Source: Sphingobacterium paucimobilis HER1398
Lineage (GTDB): Bacteria > Bacteroidota > Bacteroidia > Sphingobacteriales > Sphingobacteriaceae
Direction: 5' to 3'
NCBI RefSeq assembly: GCF_000416985.1
Contig: NZ_ATDL01000014.1
Location: forward strand, 186,001-250,000
Length of the DNA: 64,000 nt
In this document: in pieces, positions 17,401 through 24,782 of the stretch
Layout: every line of letters begins with the position of its first letter
Position numbering within the stretch: the stretch's first letter is position 1
Translations under genes and position numbers: made by a program
The notes under the pieces: model-generated
Databases searched by the model: none
The model's input: only the letters and a program-made list of their open reading frames with translations
Told to the model about the DNA's origin: nothing

Positions 17401-17541
17401 ATTCAAAATGCTTTCACTATTACAAAGTACAGTGGTTTTGATCCAGAGATTGGGTCTACTAATCCTCTTGCTTCTGGTGTAGATGATGGGGTATATCCTG
17501 TGCCGCGTACGTATATGTTTGGGGTAAAGGTAGGGTTTTAA
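14428..17541 (+). CDS. SusC-family TonB-dependent outer-membrane transporter (1)
   Basis: A 1037-residue TonB-dependent receptor that imports an oligosaccharide together with the SusD-like lid encoded next. After a signal-like N-terminus comes a CarboxypepD_reg-like beta domain (about residues 40-118, VGKVVDSNGNPLRGVSVKVK), a TonB-box-like VVVVGYGTQKRKELTGS, the plug with GKVPGVTITNTSGAPGG and ASIYGARAANGVILITTKRG, and a beta barrel ending YMFGVKVGF. There is no STN domain, which agrees with the absence of a sigma/FecR pair at this locus and with control by the LacI-type operator just upstream. It is the first gene of a susCD unit that ends at the hairpin at 19108-19153. Confidence 0.95.
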   Translation: MRSKVYMLCVFLGSPFLSHSSFYSSGKDRVKVDLVISQQKLIGKVVDSNGNPLRGVSVKVKNTIQSVGTNGDGDFELSGQLLGKTLIFSSVGYVPKEIVVSSLKDLAVVLELDEGNLEEVVVVGYGTQKRKELTGSISSVKSADLEKVASNSFTGAIQGKVPGVTITNTSGAPGGASSVRIRGVGTTGGNQPLYVIDGFPVGGSNMSVSGNSDQVDGMSIVNPNDIESIEVLKDAAAASIYGARAANGVILITTKRGKDGISSADLSTYTGFQELWKKPKFLNAEQFATLANELFANSKMTSNPEWANPSALGKGTNWIDEVFRTAPMYNVDLSVMGGNQKVKNALSIGYRDQSGTLIETWNKRYTGRANVDIQANERLKFGGSLAFAYTNGKGLQNEDFRLGVFNLAQQFYPTLGLEDVVDGSSAYYSTQGDNPYLRAKSVDKRLRNMRLYGNAFGELVIFPGLTFKSSIGLDYAANRTTSWEPKVQRGFYSNPLAILSETQTQGLNWLIENTLNYNKQFEKHSLSAVIGQTAQRNASDWISITARDFQNETIRVVNTSSDANRRGTGTGSVYTLASYLGRVNYSYANKYLFSASIRRDGSSNFGPSYKWGNFPSVSAGWNISDEEFFNQTGLVNSLKLRASWGQLGNDAIGAFGYSSTFGLGRVLDNYILGANQGLITGASMIRPGNMDLKWETSEQLNFGVDATFLNNRGYLTAEYYIKDTRDMLVSLPVSLEAGFETAPSVNGGKIRNSGFELLVGYTGGSAFKYDVSVNLSTLKNEVLSMGAGNPISGPLVGFTSMNSSYTQVGQPIGSFRGYIVEGIYQNDSEVDKTFQPNASAGDFKYRDVNGDRALTDDDRVILGNPWPKLTYGMNMDFSYKGFDLNLLLQGVAGNDIFHVNKFSTYPIKYFGGSGVINASADVLERWTPEKGGSTVPILKYTDLNGNYANLSSFYIENGAYLRLRNVTLGYTLPTVLFENSKMIKRVRIYSSIQNAFTITKYSGFDPEIGSTNPLASGVDDGVYPVPRTYMFGVKVGF

Positions 17542-17558
17542 TTAGTTGATAAAATAAG

Positions 17559-19076
17559 ATGAGACAAGTAAAAAATATAGTGCTGTTTGCTTTGTTGAGC
17601 ACGGCTACAGCATGTAGCGATAGCTTTCTTTCGTTATCGCCTACGGATACTTTGGTAGAAGATAAGTTCTTTGCTAATATTTCAGATGCCGAGGCTGCAT
17701 TGGTCGGCGTATATGGTTCTCTGCAAAAAGAAGAAGCGTTTTCGAATGTAAGGGATGCTGCTGACATTGAGTGGGCGATTTCGGGAGATATGTATGAGAT
17801 GGATCGAAGCGCAAATCGGATCGAGCTGCACTCTTTGGTTTTTCCGGCCACCAATACTATACTACGTGATGTATATACAGCAGCGTATATTGGAATTGGT
17901 AGAGCTAACATGGTTATTTCAAAAGTCTCTGTCATGAATGACGTGGACGAAAAATCTAAGAGTAAAATAATTGCACAAGCAAAATTTATTCGTGCATTAT
18001 TTTACTATCGTCTGGTTACTTATTTCGGTGGAGTTCCATTGATAGATGCACCTTTAGATGCCAGCTCAAACCTCCAAATACCTCGTGCTAAAGCAGAGGA
18101 TATCTGGGCGTTTCTAGAGAAAGATCTACAAGAAGCAAAAGAGAGCTTGCCAATTAAGTGGGATAGTAAGGACGAAGGGAGAGTAACGTCTGGAGCATGT
18201 AGAGCATTATTAGGGAAAGCCTTTTTGTGGCAAAAGAAATATCCAGAGGTTATCTTGGTTACGGAAGAATTGTTCGATGAGAAACGCTATAAGCTGCTCG
18301 ATGATTATCGTTCAGTTTTTATGGAAAGTAATGAAAATAATGATGAAATATTGTTTTCTACTCAATTTAAGGAAGGGGTGGATGCCGAGGGGAATAATCT
18401 AGTGAAGCGTACCGCTCCACGTGGTGCTTCTAAAGAATTCACAGGAGGAGATGCTTGGAGTAACTTTGTTCCTGATAAACACTGGGTGAATGCGCATGAA
18501 AAAGACAGCAATGCTCAGATTAAAGATAAGCGTTATTGGGCAACGATTATAGGACCAGGTGAAAAACATCAAAATATGCCTGCTTTTGTGATGCCGACGG
18601 ATGTGCCTGCAGGGTGGTCGCATTCGGGATTTATCATGACAAAATATTGGCAAAAGCCAACTCCAACATTTTCTGGCGTTAATGCTCCAGTCATCCGTTT
18701 TGCTGAGGTGCTCTTAAACTATGCGGAGGCATTGAATGAAGAAGGTCGGGGAGATGACGCTATAGAAGAGGTTAATAAAATTCGGACAAGAGCTGGGTTG
18801 GATGATTTGTCGAATGGTCTTGCTAAGGATAAGGTCTTGGATGCCATTTTTCAAGAACGGCGAATGGAATTCATATGGGAGCCCACTGGTGGTTTTTCTG
18901 ATTTAAATAGAAGTGGACGTTTCCTGGAGTTTATCGCTGCGGAAAGACCTAACTATGATGAATTGAACGTCGATCAGAAACCTTGGTTAAGTACCAAGCC
19001 TATCGTGTTTCCGATACCTAGAGATGCATGGGATCGTAATAAGGCTTTAAACCAAAATGATTATTATAGTTTCTAG
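17559..19076 (+). CDS. SusD/RagB-family surface lipoprotein (1)
   Basis: A 505-residue lipoprotein that caps the SusC barrel and binds the glycan. The lipidation site is in TATACSDSFLSL near residue 19. TPR-like helices follow, including NMVISKVSVM and AKFIRALFYYRLVTYFGGVPLID, the typical SusD signature, then VIRFAEVLLNYAEALNEEG and IRTRAGLDDL, and a C-terminal FQERRMEFIWE segment ending PIPRDAWDRNKALNQNDYY. The gene starts 17 bases after the susC stop, so the two are co-transcribed. The specific ligand cannot be read from sequence; the nearby nagA and nagB-like genes suggest an N-acetylated amino sugar glycan. Confidence 0.95.
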   Translation: MRQVKNIVLFALLSTATACSDSFLSLSPTDTLVEDKFFANISDAEAALVGVYGSLQKEEAFSNVRDAADIEWAISGDMYEMDRSANRIELHSLVFPATNTILRDVYTAAYIGIGRANMVISKVSVMNDVDEKSKSKIIAQAKFIRALFYYRLVTYFGGVPLIDAPLDASSNLQIPRAKAEDIWAFLEKDLQEAKESLPIKWDSKDEGRVTSGACRALLGKAFLWQKKYPEVILVTEELFDEKRYKLLDDYRSVFMESNENNDEILFSTQFKEGVDAEGNNLVKRTAPRGASKEFTGGDAWSNFVPDKHWVNAHEKDSNAQIKDKRYWATIIGPGEKHQNMPAFVMPTDVPAGWSHSGFIMTKYWQKPTPTFSGVNAPVIRFAEVLLNYAEALNEEGRGDDAIEEVNKIRTRAGLDDLSNGLAKDKVLDAIFQERRMEFIWEPTGGFSDLNRSGRFLEFIAAERPNYDELNVDQKPWLSTKPIVFPIPRDAWDRNKALNQNDYYSF

Positions 19077-19107
19077 AATTACTATAACATTTTCCTCGTG
19101 TTTATTC

Positions 19108-19153
19108 AAAGAGATCTTTTGTTCGCTTTACAGTGCGAACAAAAGATCTCTTT
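19108..19153 (+). terminator. 19-bp perfect hairpin after susCD
   Basis: Arms 19108-19126 and 19135-19153 are perfectly complementary over 19 bases with an 8-base loop. There is no T-run after it. It lies 30 bases after the susD stop, so it either ends the susCD transcript or stabilises its 3' end. Confidence 0.65.
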
Positions 19154-19217
19154 AGGGGGATTGAATGGATTGAAAAGTTATTTATATAGATGTTTATTTT
19201 TTGAAATATGAATTTAC

Positions 19218-19260
19218 TTTGGATGAAGTCTAAAAAAGTTGTATTTTCGTGTACGTACAC
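19218..19260 (+). promoter_or_regulatory. nagA promoter with perfect LacI-type operator
   Basis: TTTG (19218-19221), 20 bases, TATTTTCG (19242-19249), then the perfect 12-base palindrome GTGTACGTACAC (19249-19260) overlapping the -7 end and the predicted start site. It controls the nagA, nagB-like, lacI unit, so the regulator would be autoregulated. Confidence 0.72.
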
Positions 19261-19281
19261 AATTGTACTATTAACCAAATA

Positions 19282-20475
19282 ATGAAGAAAACGTTATATT
19301 ATAATGCTCGGATAATTCTTCAGGACAGTATCGTCTGGGGAGCCGTACTTGTAGAAGGAAAAAGAATAAAAAGGATTATTGAGGGAAAGATTGTAGGGCT
19401 TGACGAATTTCAAGATACAGATTTCCTAGATCTAAAGGGCAACTATCTTTCACCTGGTTTTATTGATATTCATATACATGGTGGGGGAGGATATGATTTT
19501 ATGGATGGAACGGAAGAAGCATTTCGCGAAATAGCTGTTGTCCACGCCCAATATGGTACGACTGCTCTTGTCCCCACGACATTGACAACTACAAAGGAAC
19601 AGCTTGAAGAAACTTTGAATAGTTATACAAAAGTTAAAGAGCAAATTATTAATGGAGCGCAGTTTTTAGGAATGCATCTCGAAGGCCCTTACTTCGCATT
19701 ATCACAACGAGGTGCACAGGATCCTCGTTATATTCGTAATCCGGATCCTGATGAATACCGCTACTTGATTGAGAATTATTCAAGTATTGTAAGATGGAGT
19801 GCGGCTCCCGAGCTAGAAGGGGCTTTGGAGTTTGGAAAGTACTTATCTCAAAAAGGAATTATTGCTGCTATTGCTCATACTGATGCAATTTATGAGGATG
19901 TTGTAGCTGCACATAACATAGGGTTCAATCTTATGACTCATTTTTATTCGGCTATGTCCAGTGTAAGTAGACGTAATGCTTTTCGCTACGCAGGAGTTGT
20001 TGAGGCGGGGTATCTCATCGATGATTTCGATCTGGAATTGATCGCAGATGGTATTCATTTGCCAGATCCCTTATTGCGGTTGATATATAAAGTAAAAGGA
20101 CCTGACAAGATGGTTTTGATCACTGATGCTATGCGAGCAGCTGGCACAAATGTGAATGAATCTGTCTTGGGAAGCTTGGAAGATGGTTTGGAGGTGTTGG
20201 TTGAAGACGGAGTGGCAAAACTGAAGGATCGTTCAGCTTTTGCCGGGTCCGTTGCTACTGCTGATAGATTGATCCGAACAATGCTTAAGCTCGGAGACAT
20301 TCCGCTAGAAGAAATAATACGGATGATTACTTTTAATCCGGCTCGAGTGATGAAGGTAGCTGATCGGAAAGGCAGTATTGCGCTAGAGAAGGACGCTGAC
20401 CTTGTTGTTTTTGACGATGATGTCCGTGTTTTGATGACAGTAGTTAACGGACGGATAGTATATCGAATAGATTAA
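19282..20475 (+). CDS. nagA: N-acetylglucosamine-6-phosphate deacetylase
   Basis: A 397-residue amidohydrolase predicted to remove acetate from GlcNAc-6-phosphate in the cytoplasm. Family motifs are PGFIDIHIHGGGG (metal-binding region), HLEGPYF, AIAHTDA, LMTHFYSAM, ELIADGIHLP and LITDAMRAAG, where the Asp is the expected catalytic base. The start is taken at the ATG at 19282; an in-frame GTG at 19249 falls inside the operator palindrome and the residues it would add are not family-like. The next gene starts 5 bases after its stop. No GlcNAc kinase is visible in the locus, so phosphorylation would have to come from elsewhere, or the true substrate may be a related N-acetyl sugar. Confidence 0.92.
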   Translation: MKKTLYYNARIILQDSIVWGAVLVEGKRIKRIIEGKIVGLDEFQDTDFLDLKGNYLSPGFIDIHIHGGGGYDFMDGTEEAFREIAVVHAQYGTTALVPTTLTTTKEQLEETLNSYTKVKEQIINGAQFLGMHLEGPYFALSQRGAQDPRYIRNPDPDEYRYLIENYSSIVRWSAAPELEGALEFGKYLSQKGIIAAIAHTDAIYEDVVAAHNIGFNLMTHFYSAMSSVSRRNAFRYAGVVEAGYLIDDFDLELIADGIHLPDPLLRLIYKVKGPDKMVLITDAMRAAGTNVNESVLGSLEDGLEVLVEDGVAKLKDRSAFAGSVATADRLIRTMLKLGDIPLEEIIRMITFNPARVMKVADRKGSIALEKDADLVVFDDDVRVLMTVVNGRIVYRID

Positions 20476-20480
20476 TTATT

Positions 20481-21239
20481 ATGAAAAGAAAAGTAGAGAA
20501 CTTGAGCGTGGGTATTTATGCAACGCGAGAACTAATGGGGGATGCTGTAGCGCAAGATGTGCACGATGCTATCCACGAGTTGTTAAAGAAGAGGGATACT
20601 GTGAATATTATATTCGCGGCAGCACCTTCACAAAGAGATCTGTATGCAAGCTTATTGAATATGAATATTCCTTGGGAGAGGGTTAATGCCATGCATATGG
20701 ATGAATATGTAGGGATTAGCCCCGAAGAGCCTCAGAGCTTTCGTAATTATTTAAAGACGAATCTTTTTGATAAGATTCCGCTGAGGTCAGTTTCGTACAT
20801 CCAGGGGGAAAGCAAAGATATTGTTGATGAATGTCAACGGTATACTTCAATATTGAGCAACAATGTCCTAGATATTGTATGTATGGGGATAGGAGAGAAT
20901 ACTCACATAGCTTTTAACGATCCTCCTCTTGCGAGATTTGATGATGTAGAAACGGTCAAGGTCGTCGAATTGGATCCAATCTGTCGCCAGCAACAGGTTA
21001 ATGATGGCTGTTTCCCTAGTCTAGAGGATGTTCCAACACACGCTTTGACATTGACCATACCTGTATTGTTGTCTGCAGAGTACATTTTTTGTGTAGTGCC
21101 AGGAAAGACTAAGGAACAAGCAGTTTATCATACTCTTTATGAGGACGTTTCTGAAACTTACCCGTCGACTATTCTTAGACAACATGTAAGAGCAAAACTA
21201 TATTTAGATACAGAAAGCAGTAGACTTTTGGAAAGTTAA
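20481..21239 (+). CDS. Glucosamine-6-phosphate deaminase/isomerase-like protein
   Basis: A 252-residue protein of the NagB/6-phosphogluconolactonase superfamily. MHMDEYVGI supplies the Asp matching NagB Asp72, with IIFAAAPSQRDLYASL as the phosphate-loop region. The NagB catalytic stretch GxGxDGHIAFNEP reads GIGENTHIAFNDP here. The His is kept, but the Asp matching E. coli Asp141 is Asn, and Glu148 is Asp. It sits 5 bases after nagA and 37 bases before the lacI gene, which points to the next step in amino sugar breakdown. The altered acidic residues could mean a different amino sugar phosphate or a changed mechanism, so I do not assign the symbol nagB firmly. Confidence 0.85.
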   Translation: MKRKVENLSVGIYATRELMGDAVAQDVHDAIHELLKKRDTVNIIFAAAPSQRDLYASLLNMNIPWERVNAMHMDEYVGISPEEPQSFRNYLKTNLFDKIPLRSVSYIQGESKDIVDECQRYTSILSNNVLDIVCMGIGENTHIAFNDPPLARFDDVETVKVVELDPICRQQQVNDGCFPSLEDVPTHALTLTIPVLLSAEYIFCVVPGKTKEQAVYHTLYEDVSETYPSTILRQHVRAKLYLDTESSRLLES

Positions 21240-21276
21240 AAAAAAATTCTTTACTTGAAGGCTAATTGGTATCCAT

Positions 21277-22335
21277 ATGCAAAAGAATAATGAACTGTCG
21301 GGCGTAAAAGAAATTGCGAGAAGAGCTAATGTTTCAATTGCAACAGTGGATCGTGTGATTCACAATAGAACTGGGGTTTCTGCAAAAACAAAGGAAAAAA
21401 TTGAGGCTATCATTAAGGAGATGGACTATAAGCCTAATCTTTTGGCTAGAAGTTTAGCCTCCCGAAAGGTCTTTCGCTTTGCTGTTTTAATTCCACGTGA
21501 ATCTCAAGAAACGGAATATTGGAGAGCTCCGCTTGAAGGTATAAATGCCGCTTGGTCAGAAATTCGGATGTACGGAGTAGAGGTTGTTTTTTTTCATTAT
21601 GAACTCAACGACAGAGAGACATTCAATCAGCAAGCGAATAGTATTCTTAAGGAAAGTTTTCATGGTGTTATTTTAGCACCTTCTTTTATTAGTGAAGCCC
21701 TGGAGTTTTTTTATAGATGTGAGGCCAAGAAGATAAAATGTGTTTTCATTAATTCAGATATATCGAATGTCAACCCGTTGAGCTATGTGGGCCCCGATTT
21801 GTTTCAGTCTGGTAAATTGGCTGGTAACCTATCGAAGTATCTTATTCCAGATGGAGGGAACATTCTTATTTTTAATGTGTCTAGGGAGTTGGGGGCGGAA
21901 CATCATTTGCTAAAGAAGGCGACAGGTTTCAAAAGCTATTTTGAAGAGAATAAATCAACTTCTGTCGTCAATATGTTGACAGTTCATAGGACTGATTATG
22001 ATTCCGTAATGGCAGAGTTGGGGAGGTATTTGCAGGAAAATGTAGTGGATCTGCTGTTTGTCACCAATTCTCGGGTTTCTACGGTAGCCAAGTATTTTGA
22101 AGCCAATAATATTACAAATATAAAACTGATTGGATATGATTATCTTACTCAGAATATAGCGTATCTAGAGAAAGGTATCATCGATTTCTTGATCTGTCAA
22201 AAACCAATAGAACAGGGATATAAAGGACTGTTGACACTGTATGAGTACTTTGTTGAAAGTGAGAAGATTGAAAAGGTGCAACTGATGCCTATCGATATTC
22301 TAACAAAAGAGAATTATAAATACTACAAGAATTAA
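21277..22335 (+). CDS. LacI-family transcriptional regulator
   Basis: A 352-residue regulator. The N-terminal helix-turn-helix and hinge helix (residues about 9-62) read VKEIARRANVSIATVDRVIH and end with NLLARSLAS, the usual LacI form. The rest is a periplasmic-binding-protein-like effector domain (SYVGPDLFQSGKLAG, VVDLLFVTNSRV, LIGYDYL, CQKPIEQGY). It is the third gene of the nagA unit. The palindromes at 14284, 19249, 22368 and 61654 are the likely binding sites, since LacI proteins bind 12-20 base palindromes with a central CG. The effector is probably a sugar or sugar phosphate made in this pathway. Whether it represses or activates is not visible, but operator overlap with the start sites argues for repression. 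Confidence 0.93.
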   Translation: MQKNNELSGVKEIARRANVSIATVDRVIHNRTGVSAKTKEKIEAIIKEMDYKPNLLARSLASRKVFRFAVLIPRESQETEYWRAPLEGINAAWSEIRMYGVEVVFFHYELNDRETFNQQANSILKESFHGVILAPSFISEALEFFYRCEAKKIKCVFINSDISNVNPLSYVGPDLFQSGKLAGNLSKYLIPDGGNILIFNVSRELGAEHHLLKKATGFKSYFEENKSTSVVNMLTVHRTDYDSVMAELGRYLQENVVDLLFVTNSRVSTVAKYFEANNITNIKLIGYDYLTQNIAYLEKGIIDFLICQKPIEQGYKGLLTLYEYFVESEKIEKVQLMPIDILTKENYKYYKN

Positions 22336-22367
22336 ATAGATGGAAATTTATTTGCGAATAAATTTTC

Positions 22368-22379
22368 GGGTACGTACAC
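22368..22379 (+). promoter_or_regulatory. LacI-type operator before the oxidoreductase operon
   Basis: GGGTACGTACAC differs from the nagA palindrome by one base. It follows directly on AATTTTCG (22361-22368), a -7-like sequence as at the other two promoters, 40 bases before the 22419 start codon. A clear -33 element was not found. Confidence 0.65.
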
Positions 22380-22418
22380 TATTTACTATCTTTATAATAT
22401 AACATAATAAACCGCATT

Positions 22419-23414
22419 ATGAAAAATCTAAGTAGAAGAGACTTCGTTAGTATGAGCTCCTTGGCTTTGGGCGCGACGATGATAAATACAGCGTCCGCAA
22501 TTCCTTTCTTTCAAGACAGAGGGAAACGTATTGGTATCATTGGTTTAGACACCTCCCATGCTATAGCTTTTACGAAATCCTTGCATGATAGTCCTGAAAA
22601 ATTTCGTGATTATAAAGTAGTGGCTGCTTATCCCTATGGTACAAAGACGATTCCTTCAGCTACGGATCGTATTCCTAAATATATTGCAGATATTGAAAAG
22701 TTAGACGTAAAGATTGTAGATTCTATCTCGTCTTTGTTGAAGCAAGTTGATTATGTGTTGCTGGAAACCAATGATGGTCGGTTGCACCTAGATCAAGCTC
22801 GCGAAGTTTTCAAAGCAAAAAAGCCTGTTTTTATCGATAAGCCAATAGCAGCATCTTATAAGGATGCACAGGAGATAATGCGTCTGTCCAAAGAACATAA
22901 TGTTCCTTTTTTCTCTTCTTCTTCGTTGCGTTATATTACCGGTATGAAGGATATTATAGAAGGCAAATATGGGAAAGTGTTAGGAGCAGATGTTTATTCG
23001 CCCGCAGCCCTAGAACCTAGTCACCCGGATTTCTTTTGGTATGGGATACATGCTGTAGAAATGTTGATCACTGCAATGGGGGTGGGGTGTAAATCGCTGA
23101 ATCGTACCCATACTGATGGGACTGATATCATAGTAGGTGTTTGGGAAGACGGACGTATAGGAACCGTAAGAGGAACGCGTACAGGAGCCGCAGCCTTCGG
23201 TGGGACTGTCTATTGCGAAAAAGGCGCAATAAAGTTAGGTGATTTTGTGGGGTATGCCCCATTATTAGAAGAAATAGTTGCATTTTTTGACTCAGGAAAA
23301 GTTCCAGTTGATGGGGCCCAAACTTTGGAAATATGCGCTTTTATCGAAGCTGCTGATCTGAGTAAAAAAATGCAGGGACGAACAGTCAATTTAACAGATA
23401 TAACCTTAAAATAA
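22419..23414 (+). CDS. Tat-signal Gfo/Idh/MocA-family oxidoreductase (1)
   Basis: A 331-residue protein. LSRRDFVSMSSLALGATMI near the N-terminus is a twin-arginine signal, so it should be exported folded, with any NAD(P) already bound. The mature protein begins with a nucleotide-binding fold (RIGIIGLDTSHAIAF), then LLETNDGR and the VFIDKPIA segment with the Lys expected in the active site, and a C-terminal alpha/beta dimer-type domain with HPDFFWYGIHAVEMLI. This superfamily includes sugar dehydrogenases and NAD-dependent glycosidases such as GH109. It is the first gene of a five-gene unit controlled by the operator at 22368. Reaction and substrate are unknown; an amino sugar glycoside is suggested by nagA next door. 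Confidence 0.88.
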   Translation: MKNLSRRDFVSMSSLALGATMINTASAIPFFQDRGKRIGIIGLDTSHAIAFTKSLHDSPEKFRDYKVVAAYPYGTKTIPSATDRIPKYIADIEKLDVKIVDSISSLLKQVDYVLLETNDGRLHLDQAREVFKAKKPVFIDKPIAASYKDAQEIMRLSKEHNVPFFSSSSLRYITGMKDIIEGKYGKVLGADVYSPAALEPSHPDFFWYGIHAVEMLITAMGVGCKSLNRTHTDGTDIIVGVWEDGRIGTVRGTRTGAAAFGGTVYCEKGAIKLGDFVGYAPLLEEIVAFFDSGKVPVDGAQTLEICAFIEAADLSKKMQGRTVNLTDITLK

Positions 23415-23426
23415 AAACTTACTATT

Positions 23427-24776
23427 ATGGATAATAATTCGAGAAGAGATTTTATCAAGAAAACATTGATCGCATCTACTGCTGTAGGATTGGGCGGAGT
23501 CTTGCCTGGTTTTAGTGCTAAAAGTTATAATAGGATTGTCGGTGCTAACGAGAAAATGCGAGTCTCTGTAATGGGGGTTAACTCTCGAGGTGCGGCGTTA
23601 GCTCAAAATTTTGCTAGTCAGGCACAGAGTGAGGTAATTCATATATGTGATGTCGATAGTCGAGCTATTGATAAGTGTAAGACAGGACTGACTAAGTTCC
23701 AAAACACAGGAGTAACAGGATTTAAAGACTTTAGAAAGTCGTTAGAAAGTAAGGACGTAGATATTTTTGTTGTCGCGGCGCCGGATCACTGGCACGCTCC
23801 AGCAGCTATTCTAGCGTCCCAAGCTGGTAAAAGTGTTTATCTAGAAAAGCCATGTGGCCATAATCCTAGAGAGGGAGAATTATTGGTTGCTGCAGCAAAC
23901 AAGTATGGAAATGTTATCCAGATGGGGAATCAACGAAGATCGTGGCCTAATGTGGTTAAAGGTATTGAAGAGGTGCACAATGGTACTATAGGTAAAGTGT
24001 TTTATGCTAAGACTTGGTATACGAATAATCGTCCTTCGATTGGGATTGGGAAAAAAACGGCTGTTCCTTCTTGGTTAGATTTTGATCTATGGCAAGGGCC
24101 TGCTCCTCGTGCAGCGTATCAGGACAATTTATTGCATTATAACTGGCATTGGTTTTGGAATTGGGGAACCGGAGAAGCTTTGAATAATGGTACACATATG
24201 GTTGACTTAGCACGCTGGGGCTTGCAGGTGGACTATCCTACTCGAGTAAGCTCTAACGGTGGTCGATATGCGTATAAAGATGATTGGGAAACACCAGATA
24301 CGCAGGTTATAAGTCTTGAGTTCGGTCCGGATAAAATGATTACTTGGGAAGGACGAAGCTGTAGTGCTATGACAACCGAAGGTTCTAATGTCGGTGTGAT
24401 GTTTTATGGATCTAATGGCTCTCTGCAAATCGATGGAGCAAATTCTTATAAATTGTTCGACATTAAAGGTAAATTGGTTAAAGAGGTAAAAGACAGTGGA
24501 CCTATTAATACGGCTAGTCTTAGTAGTCCCTCACAGCAATTGGATGCATTACATATGCAGAATATGTTTTCTGCAATGAAGAAGTCAGGTAACCTTAATT
24601 CGGATATTGTTAGTGGACATAAAAGTACATTGTTGGTACAATTGGGAAATATTGCGCTTAGAGCTGGTAAGCAGTTGGAAATAGATCCTAAGAATGGACA
24701 CATTTTGAATGACAACAATGCTATGAAAAATCTGTGGTCAAGAGAATATGCTAAAGGGTGGGAGCCTAAAGTCTAA
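23427..24776 (+). CDS. Tat-signal Gfo/Idh/MocA-family oxidoreductase (2)
   Basis: A 449-residue protein with a twin-arginine signal (SRRDFIKKTLIASTAVGLGG). The NAD(P)-binding part has RVSVMGVNSRGAALAQNF; then come VVAAPDHWHAPAAILA, the SVYLEKPCGHN active-site segment and IQMGNQRRS, all typical of the large secreted subgroup of this family in Bacteroidota and Planctomycetes. The C-terminal part holds WHWFWNWGTGEALNNGTHMVDLARW, rich in aromatic and His residues as in a sugar-binding pocket. It starts 12 bases after the previous gene. It may oxidise or reversibly oxidise a sugar ring, or act as an NAD-dependent glycosidase. The two Tat proteins are not close copies of each other, so they probably do different steps. 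Confidence 0.9.
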   Translation: MDNNSRRDFIKKTLIASTAVGLGGVLPGFSAKSYNRIVGANEKMRVSVMGVNSRGAALAQNFASQAQSEVIHICDVDSRAIDKCKTGLTKFQNTGVTGFKDFRKSLESKDVDIFVVAAPDHWHAPAAILASQAGKSVYLEKPCGHNPREGELLVAAANKYGNVIQMGNQRRSWPNVVKGIEEVHNGTIGKVFYAKTWYTNNRPSIGIGKKTAVPSWLDFDLWQGPAPRAAYQDNLLHYNWHWFWNWGTGEALNNGTHMVDLARWGLQVDYPTRVSSNGGRYAYKDDWETPDTQVISLEFGPDKMITWEGRSCSAMTTEGSNVGVMFYGSNGSLQIDGANSYKLFDIKGKLVKEVKDSGPINTASLSSPSQQLDALHMQNMFSAMKKSGNLNSDIVSGHKSTLLVQLGNIALRAGKQLEIDPKNGHILNDNNAMKNLWSREYAKGWEPKV

Positions 24777-24782
24777 AGCGAT

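Noticed and set aside
17459-17935. 158-codon antisense frame across the susC1/susD1 junction
   Set aside because: No start context or recognisable motif; both strands are explained by susC1 and susD1.
19249-19281. In-frame GTG start for nagA that would add 11 residues
   Set aside because: The codons lie inside the operator palindrome and the predicted transcript start, and the added residues do not resemble NagA N-termini. The ATG at 19282 was used.
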